A DNA stretch of 7,175 nucleotides from Bdellovibrio sp. CG10_big_fil_rev_8_21_14_0_10_47_8 (lineage in GTDB: Bacteria; Bdellovibrionota; Bdellovibrionia; Bdellovibrionales; Bdellovibrionaceae): NCBI GenBank assembly GCA_002773975.1, contig PEZR01000005.1, positions 30,124 to 37,298 on the forward strand, in the 5' to 3' direction. The notes under the pieces are model-generated. The model did no database searches. It saw only the letters and a program-made list of their open reading frames with translations, and was not told the origin of the DNA. Below, one piece after another: positions 1-6,052 of this stretch. Position 1 is the stretch's first letter. Each line of letters opens with the position of its first letter. Position numbers and translations under genes: made by a program.

Positions 1-658
1 TTCGGCGGTGGGTCGCAGAAAAAATCTCCAGAGGAGCTTCTGTTCCAAGGGACAAAGATTTTTTTAGCAATTCTGGAATGACGTGATTCATCCCCATGCG
101 TGGGCCATAAACATTGTGAGGGCGAACGACGGTGTAAGGCAATCCAGAGTGAATCATCATCGCTTCGCCATAGATTTTAGAAAGCATATAAGATGTTCTG
201 GGGTGTTGAAGATCAGTCAATGCCAGCGGTGTGGGTTCAGGGGTTGGAATTGCCAATTGAAAATGAGCCAAGGTTCCGGCGTAGACCTCGCTGGTTGAGG
301 TAAAGAAAAACCGGTTCAATTTTTTCATTTTCTGAGAGTGTTTAATCATATTGTCGAGCAGAGCCACGTTTTCAGTGAGAACTCGGTAGGGGGCTTTTAG
401 CACGTTGGCGACGCCGATGATTGCAGCAAAGTGAAATACGACTTCATAATCGAGGTCCAAATTTTCAACTGATTTTCGATCTAAAAGATTGATATCGATG
501 AGGCGAGACTGGGAGCTTTTCAAAAAAGCATCAAGTTCGCTGTCATTTTGTCCGCGGCTGAAGTTATCTGCCAAATCAATTTGATGTCCAAGTTCAAACA
601 AAGCCTTGGCTAGATGGAGGCCGATAAATCCAGCCCCCCCAGTGATCAGAATTTTCAT
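1..658 (-). CDS. NAD-dependent epimerase/dehydratase family protein (extended SDR), 3' end outside window
   Basis: Partial gene; 219 codons are visible from an ATG at 658 and the frame is open to the left edge. It looks like an extended short-chain dehydrogenase acting on a nucleotide sugar in the cytoplasm. Visible: an N-terminal NAD-binding TGGAGFIG at residues 6-13; an acidic residue after strand beta2 (D31), favouring NAD over NADP; HFAA at 76-79; TSTSEVYA at 120-127; the catalytic YxxxK (YMLSK, 157-161); and RPHNVYGPRMG at 179-189. The C-terminal substrate domain is cut off. The start is well supported: GGAAGGGGA lies 8 bases upstream (675-667), inside the end of the dehydrogenase gene, and the ATG overlaps that gene's TGA (ATGA). 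Coupling to a UDP-sugar 6-dehydrogenase suggests the substrate may be a UDP-uronic acid (4-epimerisation or decarboxylation), but this is inference. A dehydratase or simple 4-epimerase is also possible. The family call is secure; the substrate is not. Confidence 0.93.
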   Translation of the reverse strand, partial: MKILITGGAGFIGLHLAKALFELGHQIDLADNFSRGQNDSELDAFLKSSQSRLIDINLLDRKSVENLDLDYEVVFHFAAIIGVANVLKAPYRVLTENVALLDNMIKHSQKMKKLNRFFFTSTSEVYAGTLAHFQLAIPTPEPTPLALTDLQHPRTSYMLSKIYGEAMMIHSGLPYTVVRPHNVYGPRMGMNHVIPELLKKSLSLGTEAPLEIFSATHRR

Positions 659-2052
659 ACCGAGAGTCCCCTTCCGATACATCGAAGATTATATCCTTGA
701 GTTAAGAGAGCATTGACCTGGGCATCAGAAAGCACCCGATTGGCGTCAAAAATAAGAATGTCATTTTTGGGCCAACGGCTGAAATTGAGGTTGGCATATT
801 CCTGGTGTTGGACAGCCAAAACCAGCGCGTCAAATTGTTGGTGATAAGGAATCTCTGCCGTGACAGGCAGGCCCTCAAGGGATTCTTTGACCAGGGGATC
901 GTGAATGACAATCTCCGCCCCCTCTTCAGCTAATTTTTTTACAAAGATAGACGAAGGAGAGTGTCTAAGGTCTGCAACGTCTTGACGATAGCTTGCTCCC
1001 AAAAGAAGAATTTTTTTGTTCTTAAAAGATCCAAGAATTTTCCGAAGAGCATCTACGGTCACAAAGGGCATTGCTTGATTGGCCTGGACGGCCATTGAGT
1101 TAAAGGGAAACTGTAAATCAGGCCTTTGAAACAATTGATGCGCTGAAAATTGAGCGAAAAGAGGATCCTTCGTCAGACAATACCCACCAACTCCAAATCC
1201 AGGCTGGCGTATATTGCTGTGGGTGGGGCGCATGCGAATCGCATCGATTACCTGAAATAAATCAACATCGATGTTCTCGGCAAAACGGCTCCACTCTTCC
1301 ATAAAAGCGATTGTCATTGCCCGATAGCTATTCTCTAAAATTTTCCCCATTTCAGAGGATTCGGTATTTTTCAATCGCGACAGAGGAAATTCGTCGACAT
1401 TGATAATTGTATTCAAAAAAGTTTCACAAGCATCGGCGGCTCGTTTGTCTATGCCTGAATAAACTCTCCAAAAATTTTTAATAGAGGTCAGATAGTTTTT
1501 TCCTGGCATCACTCGCTCGTAAGAATGCGCCAACATGATGGCATCCGAAGGGAGCCCCCGACGAGTCAGTTCTTCGGACAATACCGGCTGAATGATTTTG
1601 CGACAAGTTCCCGGTGGTACTGTGGTCTCGACGATGACGAGGCTGCCAGGCTTTAGATGCTGACCGAGTGTTTTTGCGGCCTGTACCATTCCACGGAAGT
1701 TCACCTGTGGATTTTGAATCGATTGCATATCGACATCGAGATGAACCGCCATAAGAACGATATCTGCATCGTCGTAGGAATTTTCCGAGGTAGAAGCTGT
1801 CAGATTTTTTAGCTCTAGGGCTTCAGAGAAGGCCTGCTGCATTTCCTGATCAGTACTTTCAATAGGCATTTGCCCGCGTTGAATTTGTGCAACAATTTCT
1901 TGGCCACGTTCTGTCGGAAGCTCGACACCGGTCACCTGATAGAGGACCTCGCCCTTTTTTGACCGGGCACTTGCGACCGCGATGGCAGAGGCCATCCCCA
2001 CGAATCCTAAACCTTGAATACAAACTTTTTTGGGCATCAAACCGGTGGTCAT
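655..2052 (-). CDS. UDP-glucose/UDP-N-acetylhexosamine 6-dehydrogenase family (nucleotide sugar dehydrogenase)
   Basis: Enzyme of 465 residues, normal length for the UDP-glucose/GDP-mannose dehydrogenase family, which oxidises C6 of a nucleotide sugar to a carboxylate using two NAD+. Visible: Rossmann motif GLGFVG at 14-19; VETTVPPGT at 141-149; SYERVMPG at 177-184, resembling the SPERVxPG of WbpA/WecC-type UDP-N-acetylhexosamine dehydrogenases; conserved Lys237 and Asn241 (EMGKILEN); catalytic Cys292 in GVGGYCLTKDP (287-297); and a C-terminal UDP-binding domain from about residue 345 (KKILLLGASYRQDVADLRHSP). All expected catalytic residues are present. The SPER-like stretch hints at an N-acetylhexosamine substrate, but GGYCLTKD is also near the UDP-glucose type, so substrate is open. 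The chosen ATG has AAGAGGA 8 bases upstream (2067-2061); an internal Met6 is an inferior alternative. It starts 3 bases after the GT2 stop and overlaps the epimerase start by 4 bases, so the two probably make one activated uronic acid. Confidence 0.95.
   Translation of the reverse strand: MTTGLMPKKVCIQGLGFVGMASAIAVASARSKKGEVLYQVTGVELPTERGQEIVAQIQRGQMPIESTDQEMQQAFSEALELKNLTASTSENSYDDADIVLMAVHLDVDMQSIQNPQVNFRGMVQAAKTLGQHLKPGSLVIVETTVPPGTCRKIIQPVLSEELTRRGLPSDAIMLAHSYERVMPGKNYLTSIKNFWRVYSGIDKRAADACETFLNTIINVDEFPLSRLKNTESSEMGKILENSYRAMTIAFMEEWSRFAENIDVDLFQVIDAIRMRPTHSNIRQPGFGVGGYCLTKDPLFAQFSAHQLFQRPDLQFPFNSMAVQANQAMPFVTVDALRKILGSFKNKKILLLGASYRQDVADLRHSPSSIFVKKLAEEGAEIVIHDPLVKESLEGLPVTAEIPYHQQFDALVLAVQHQEYANLNFSRWPKNDILIFDANRVLSDAQVNALLTQGYNLRCIGRGLSV
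667..675 (-). promoter_or_regulatory. Ribosome binding site of the epimerase gene
   Basis: GGAAGGGGA lies 8 bases before the ATG at 658 and is embedded in the codons for the Gly-Arg-Gly near the dehydrogenase C-terminus. With the ATGA overlap it fixes the epimerase start. Confidence 0.7.
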
Positions 2053-2055
2053 TGA

Positions 2056-2847
2056 CTAGTTCCTCTTTTCCATGGCGAAACGACTTTCGGGTCTCCATGT
2101 TTCCAGCAGTTTTGCTGGAATTTTCAAAAACAACAGTGGAAGACTGGTCCACATCTGGTGAGACCGACAGGCTTGAACAATTTCTCGGTTGAGGGTCCAG
2201 GTGCTAGAAAGTCCGCGCGTGCTCAAGCCCCCTGCGCGCATTCGAATCACGGGCCGTTGCAAATAAACGTAGGTGGCCTTTCCTGTATAGAGCAAACGAA
2301 CGAGCATTTCAAAATCTGAAGCAATTTTGTATTTCAATGAGAACAGACCGAGCTTTTCATACCACTCACGTTTTATAAAAAATGTCGTGTGAGCTGGCAT
2401 CCACCCAAATCGGAACGAACCTGGGGTCCATCGACTCGAGTCATAATATCGACGAATTTTCTGTGGATCAACGGGATCCACAATGATCAAATCAGCAAAG
2501 ACAGAATCAGTTCCAGCTTGTGTCATGGCGTTGACCAAATCTGACACAGCTTTTGAATCAATATAAAAATCATCCGAGTTCAGTAAGCCAACAATATCAC
2601 CCGTCGCTAATTTTAAGCCCTTATTCATGGCATCGTAGATGCCGCCGTCTTTTTCTGAAATAAAATGAGCGATACGATCCTCGTAACGCCGGATGATTTC
2701 CACGGTGTTGTCCTTGGATTTTCCGTCGATGACGATGTATTCGATATTCGGGTAATCCTGAGACAAGACCGATTCAATGGTATCCGCAATGGTCGAGGCG
2801 CTGTTGTAACAGACGGTAATAATTGAAACTTTAGGATTTGCGCTCAT
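2056..2847 (-). CDS. Family 2 glycosyltransferase (GT-A fold)
   Basis: Cytoplasmic, probably membrane-associated, inverting glycosyltransferase of 263 residues. It presumably transfers one sugar from a nucleotide donor to a lipid-linked oligosaccharide. Visible: the N-terminal VSIITVCYNSASTI (7-20) and SVLSQDYPNIEYIVIDG (26-42) typical of GT2; EKDGGIYDAMNKG at 65-77, characteristic of WcaA-like GT2 enzymes; the metal-binding DxD-type NSDD at 90-93; WMPAHTTFF at 149-157; and ASDFEM at 176-181, which carries the likely catalytic base. The last 40 or so residues contain an amphipathic stretch (SLPLLFLKIPAKLLETW) that may touch the membrane. A strong ribosome site AAAGGA (2858-2853) lies 5 bases before the ATG and overlaps the stop of the preceding GT4 gene. 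Its own last codons supply the ribosome site of the dehydrogenase. Sugar and linkage cannot be read from sequence. The gene appears intact. Confidence 0.95.
   Translation of the reverse strand: MSANPKVSIITVCYNSASTIADTIESVLSQDYPNIEYIVIDGKSKDNTVEIIRRYEDRIAHFISEKDGGIYDAMNKGLKLATGDIVGLLNSDDFYIDSKAVSDLVNAMTQAGTDSVFADLIIVDPVDPQKIRRYYDSSRWTPGSFRFGWMPAHTTFFIKREWYEKLGLFSLKYKIASDFEMLVRLLYTGKATYVYLQRPVIRMRAGGLSTRGLSSTWTLNREIVQACRSHQMWTSLPLLFLKIPAKLLETWRPESRFAMEKRN
2061..2067 (-). promoter_or_regulatory. Ribosome binding site of the nucleotide sugar dehydrogenase gene
   Basis: AAGAGGA sits 8 bases before the ATG at 2052, inside the last sense codons of the GT2 gene. It supports the ATG at 2052 over the internal ATG at 2037. 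Confidence 0.7.
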
Positions 2848-2852
2848 AGAAA

Positions 2853-2858
2853 TCCTTT
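2853..2858 (-). promoter_or_regulatory. Ribosome binding site of the GT2 gene
   Basis: AAAGGA is 5 bases before the ATG at 2847. Its first bases are part of the TAA stop of the GT4 gene, so ribosomes finishing GT4 are placed at the next start. It decides the GT2 start. Confidence 0.75.
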
Positions 2859-4032
2859 ACAATGAATGGGGACTCTTCAGCAAGATCTCTTGCAGTTTTT
2901 TGGCAAAGGCCGGTAGCCCCCATCTTTGAGCCTTCTCAAGTCCCCGTTGGGAAAGCTCGTGGCACAATTGATCGTCGCTCCACAGGCGCTTCATGGTCGA
3001 AGCGATGTCAGACTCAGAATTTGGATCAAACAGCAATGCTGCATCGCCCACCTGTTCAGGCATCCCATAGATCCCGGAAACAGCCGTAGGGCAGCCGCAG
3101 GCAAAGGCCTCGAGTGGAGGTATATTTGTGGGCCCAAAGAAAGTGGGCATCATCATGGCTCTGGCTCGACGGTAGAATCCGACCAGATCCTGGTCCGGAA
3201 CATATTCCTGAAAGGTCACGTGATCCAACATTCCCATTTTTTCTGCGTGGGCGTACACCTCGGAATAGGCCTTATTTTTCATTCCTGTAAACACCAAATG
3301 AATGTCAGGATAATCGCTCCTCAGGGCCGCAGCCGCACTGATGAGACGTTGGTGATTTTTATGGGCCCAAAATTGGGCTGGATAAAAAATAAACTTTTTT
3401 GGTAAAGGGTATTTTTGATCAAAATTCCAAAGATCCTGACTGTTAACAATGTGTCCGGGCGCGATGTAGGGGAGGACCTGAATCTTCTCCAATTCCGTTC
3501 CGTAAGATTCATGAACATGCATTTTGCCGACCTCCGAGTCCACCAAAACGGTGCGGGCCCACTGGGTTAGCTGGCTGAAACGGTGATCTCGAATATTGCC
3601 CCGCCGAAGTCTTGAGACCTCTGGAAAAGAAGATTCATATCGATGCATAAGATCATGCACTGTTGCTACGACCGGAACTTTCACCTGATAAGAGAGAGCA
3701 TCCTGAGCTGGAAAAATCCAAAGGTCACAATCAAGTTTTGCCAGTTGCCAAACGACGGGACTTAAAATGTGCGATAGGAATCTAGAAAATGATCCAGGAA
3801 TTTTAAGTGCCATCAGAACATTGGATAGATTCAAAGACCATCGGCCACACTTCATCTGAACATTTTTGAAGGGATAGCTCAGTAATTTTTTCTCCCAGTT
3901 GTGTGATAGATAGGCGACACATACTTCGTGTCCATTGGACTGCATTTCTCGCAGGGCCTCGAGCAGAGATTCTGCATATTGAAACATTCCTCCGGCATTG
4001 GGCTCCACGCCCAGAAAAATACCAATCTTCAT
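2857..4032 (-). CDS. Family 4 glycosyltransferase (GT-B fold)
   Basis: Retaining glycosyltransferase of 391 residues, usual length for GT4 enzymes that extend O-antigen or capsule repeat units in the cytoplasm. The N-terminal acceptor domain starts MKIGIFLGVEPNAGGMFQYA, with the glycine-rich loop at 12-16; VVATVHDLMHRY at 121-132 is the usual mid-domain motif. The C-terminal donor domain begins near 212 with FIFYPAQFWAHKNHQRLI (214-231). Its signature is PTFFGPTNIPPLEAFACGCP (296-315), in which Glu308 belongs to the nucleotide-sugar-binding E-x7-E region, although the first Glu position is not conserved (here around 301-303, PTN). GDAALLFDP at 329-337 closes the domain. The start ATG overlaps the polymerase stop (ATGA, 4032-4029), with a modest GGTGGA just upstream, implying coupled translation. 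Its stop lies 9 bases before the GT2 start. Donor and acceptor are unknown; the missing first Glu is shared by many GT4 members and is not evidence of inactivity. Confidence 0.95.
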   Translation of the reverse strand: MKIGIFLGVEPNAGGMFQYAESLLEALREMQSNGHEVCVAYLSHNWEKKLLSYPFKNVQMKCGRWSLNLSNVLMALKIPGSFSRFLSHILSPVVWQLAKLDCDLWIFPAQDALSYQVKVPVVATVHDLMHRYESSFPEVSRLRRGNIRDHRFSQLTQWARTVLVDSEVGKMHVHESYGTELEKIQVLPYIAPGHIVNSQDLWNFDQKYPLPKKFIFYPAQFWAHKNHQRLISAAAALRSDYPDIHLVFTGMKNKAYSEVYAHAEKMGMLDHVTFQEYVPDQDLVGFYRRARAMMMPTFFGPTNIPPLEAFACGCPTAVSGIYGMPEQVGDAALLFDPNSESDIASTMKRLWSDDQLCHELSQRGLEKAQRWGLPAFAKKLQEILLKSPHSL

Positions 4033-5150
4033 TGTTCCACCCGTTGGGCATTCTGAAGAACCCCCGCGAAGAGCCCTGTTAAAAGGAAAAACTGATAGTC
4101 ATAATAAATATTTCCGCTGATCTGGATCTGAACCAATACAAAAAGCCACAGCGAGAAAATAATTTTTAAATTGTGGTGATCAGAGATTGCATGAATTTTT
4201 ATAACATCGGCAAAACGGCGAAATAAAAGCCAAATCATCATCCCGAAAATGAAGAGACCAGACAATCCAAGATCGACCATGATCTGAGCAAAAATTGAGT
4301 GTGGGGATGCTAACTCTTCAGGTGATCCACAATATTGAAGACCAAAGTTTCCAGCGCCTATCCCCAGGAACAGAGCCTTACCCAACAAACGAAAGGCTTC
4401 ACTCAGGAGGGTAGCGCGAGCCGTGATAGAGTCGCCCGATAGGACGCACTGACCGACAGAATCATCTGCCCCTAAAAGACGAGGTAAAAAGACCGCCTCA
4501 TGGAGCAATACCATTCGAGATTCAGGAATAAAAAAGTAGCCCAGGCCAACGAAAACGATTCCTAAGCCAAGAAGACGAAAAATTTTTTTTGCCGAAAATT
4601 TTTGCCGTAAACCCAGAAAGGCGGCGCTAACGGCAAGAGCAGCAAGACTGCTACGGGAGCCGAGAATGAGTATAAGTAGCGGGATGACAATCAACCACCC
4701 CAATAATTTGTGGGAGCGGAGGTCCGCTGTCTTTTTTCCGAACTTCCAATACCACAAAGTAAAAAAGACCATCCACATTGAGCCAAAGTTAAGACCAATA
4801 TTGTAGGCCGTGCTGACACCCTGATCTGAAATATCGCCACCGATCGGGAATAAACGAAGCCGATCCATCTCGGTAACCAAGGCTGGATTTCTTAGGACCT
4901 CAAAGGAGATCATTAAGAGATAGAGCGCAAACATGAATTTTAGACTTCCAACCAAAGACAAGTTCTCTTTTTGACCCAAGAGCCGCCCACAGAGATAGGG
5001 CATGACGATAATAATAGATAAACGGTTGGTGAAGTTATCTACGCTGCTTTCGCCAAAGACAAAAAAGCTGAGCACAAGGTAGAGAATAAAAACAAAAAAT
5101 ACCAAATCAAAAGAATAAAGACGGGTTTTTGGAAGGACTTTAATCGCCAC
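4029..5150 (-). CDS. O-antigen ligase/polymerase-like membrane protein (Wzy_C/WaaL family), possibly the downstream part of a split gene
   Basis: Polytopic inner-membrane protein, 373 residues from a GTG at 5150. By eye it has about ten hydrophobic segments (roughly 13-33, 43-58, 66-84, 117-136, 149-164, 165-181, 190-207, 286-310, 329-346, 352-367). Family marks: GSRSSLAAL at 164-172; a large polar loop at about 208-285 containing ITARATLLSEAF (242-253) and FLGIGAGNFG (261-270); and SPHSIFAQIMVDLGLSG (282-298), the conserved His-containing motif of Wzy_C. Such proteins polymerise O-units or ligate them to lipid A-core or another acceptor in the periplasm; sequence cannot separate Wzy from WaaL. 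The start is doubtful: GTG follows directly on an in-frame TGA (5153-5151), AGGA lies only 3 bases upstream, and the frame continues upstream for 44 more codons with two hydrophobic stretches. The family normally has about 12 helices and 400-450 residues, so this product looks N-terminally short by two helices. It overlaps the GT4 start by 4 bases. Confidence 0.88.
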   Translation of the reverse strand: MAIKVLPKTRLYSFDLVFFVFILYLVLSFFVFGESSVDNFTNRLSIIIVMPYLCGRLLGQKENLSLVGSLKFMFALYLLMISFEVLRNPALVTEMDRLRLFPIGGDISDQGVSTAYNIGLNFGSMWMVFFTLWYWKFGKKTADLRSHKLLGWLIVIPLLILILGSRSSLAALAVSAAFLGLRQKFSAKKIFRLLGLGIVFVGLGYFFIPESRMVLLHEAVFLPRLLGADDSVGQCVLSGDSITARATLLSEAFRLLGKALFLGIGAGNFGLQYCGSPEELASPHSIFAQIMVDLGLSGLFIFGMMIWLLFRRFADVIKIHAISDHHNLKIIFSLWLFVLVQIQISGNIYYDYQFFLLTGLFAGVLQNAQRVEQ

Positions 5151-5285
5151 TCATCCTGTGCAGGCATAGAGTAAAATCCATACCGGCCAAGATGGATTTG
5201 TTAATCCAAAATAATAGCTGCTGGCATTGAAGCCCAATTGTCCATAAAGAACAATTGATAGCAGCAAAGAAATTAGGATGGTCAT
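5151..5285 (-). CDS. 44-codon hydrophobic frame in phase with the O-antigen ligase; probable severed N-terminus
   Basis: Short frame from ATG (5285-5283) to TGA (5153-5151), in the same reading phase as the O-antigen ligase/polymerase that follows immediately. The product begins MTILISLLLSIVLYGQLGF, a clear membrane helix, and then has a second hydrophobic stretch, PSWPVWILLYACTG, just before the stop. The ATG overlaps the methyltransferase TGA (ATGA), the same coupling seen at two other junctions here, so this ATG, not the downstream GTG, looks like the original start. Only a weak AGG lies upstream. Joined through the stop, the two parts give 418 residues with about 12 helices. Alternatives are a genuine 44-residue membrane peptide with reinitiation at GTG, or a sequencing error creating the TGA. 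I consider a single ancestral gene most likely; whether it is still functional is unknown. Confidence 0.6.
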   Translation of the reverse strand: MTILISLLLSIVLYGQLGFNASSYYFGLTNPSWPVWILLYACTG

Positions 5286-6052
5286 TTCGCCTGACGTTCA
5301 AAGATCATCAATGTGTTGCCCTCTCTGCGCATGAAAACCTTGTCCAAAAACATTGTCATTGGCAAAAAGGGATACTGAAGCCATCTCAAAAACCAGGGTG
5401 TTGAAGCCCCTTCGCTTTTTCCATACAAACCAGTTATGCGGTTAAAAAGAGAAAAGACTTTTTGAGTAAAATACATGTTGATCACTTTAGTTTCGACCAA
5501 TTTAAACCCATGGGATTCAAACATCTTTTGATAGAATTCGATCGGCCTTAACATGTAATCAGGTGAACCCTTTTCCTTTGGGGACGTATCTTCGAACAAA
5601 TAGATCCGCTCACGCACGATTCGGGCAATGTCCTTGGTCAGTGATTTAAGTGATTCAACGCTGCTGTTGTGCTGAAGTACGGTAACTGTAAAAGCATAGT
5701 CAACACTCTGATCAGGAAGGGGAATGCTCCGGCCGTCAATGTGTACAAATTTTGTTTTAGCCTGTGCCGTCTCCATATTTTTTTTTGCTAACTCGAGCAT
5801 TTTTTCTGAAATATCAACAGCTGTGATGGAAAGAGCTCCACCCTGGTCTAAGAGCTTTAGATTTAAACCAGAACCGCTTCCAACCTCCATAACATCTTTT
5901 TGACGAACGGGAATGCTGGTAAAGTATCCAAGGAATTTAGATCTGGCATATCGATCTAACACACTGTCGTAGCCGGCGAGTTGAGTTCCAGAGTCTCTGG
6001 TGGAAATAGCATTCGCGACATCATTCCAGTGGGTTCTTACATCATATTCCAT
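5282..6052 (-). CDS. Class I SAM-dependent methyltransferase
   Basis: Protein of 256 residues with a Rossmann methyltransferase core of the Methyltransf_11/25 type. Visible: motif I VMEVGSGSG at 54-62; the acidic ribose-binding residue Asp80 in AVDISEKML (78-86); DGRSIPLPDQSVDYAF at 106-121; and the post-motif FTVTVLQH at 121-128. The C-terminal half departs from small-molecule methyltransferases: it carries a hydrophobic stretch (about 218-238, TPWFLRWLQYPFLPMTMFLD) that could hold it at the membrane or on a lipid-linked substrate. The start ATG lies within the last codons of the dioxygenase gene (11-base overlap), with AAGGA 6 bases upstream (6063-6059). The stop overlaps the next ATG. Context suggests O- or N-methylation of a sugar in the glycan, perhaps of a group created by the dioxygenase; this is inference, and the substrate is unknown. 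Residues 89-92 are encoded by an A9 run. Confidence 0.9.
   Translation of the reverse strand: MEYDVRTHWNDVANAISTRDSGTQLAGYDSVLDRYARSKFLGYFTSIPVRQKDVMEVGSGSGLNLKLLDQGGALSITAVDISEKMLELAKKNMETAQAKTKFVHIDGRSIPLPDQSVDYAFTVTVLQHNSSVESLKSLTKDIARIVRERIYLFEDTSPKEKGSPDYMLRPIEFYQKMFESHGFKLVETKVINMYFTQKVFSLFNRITGLYGKSEGASTPWFLRWLQYPFLPMTMFLDKVFMRREGNTLMIFERQAK

Noticed and set aside
83..298. Open frame on the plus strand opposite the epimerase gene
   Set aside because: It lies antisense to a gene with clear SDR motifs, has no recognisable domain and low-complexity composition; a shadow frame.
1887..2192. Plus-strand open frame across the dehydrogenase/GT2 junction, and a minus-strand frame over nearly the same stretch
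   Set aside because: Both run across the boundary of two well-supported genes in other frames and have Arg/Ser-rich shadow-like sequence.
2926..3405. 159-codon plus-strand open frame opposite the GT4 gene
   Set aside because: No domain, unlikely composition (many His, Arg, Gln), and fully opposite a GT4 with intact motifs.
5151..5153. Genome-wide reading of UGA as an amino acid (Trp or Gly), or selenocysteine insertion
   Set aside because: TGA ends the dioxygenase, methyltransferase, ligase/polymerase and dehydrogenase genes at sensible family lengths, so UGA is a stop here. Nothing in the family calls for selenocysteine, and I see no evident SECIS-like hairpin right after the codon.
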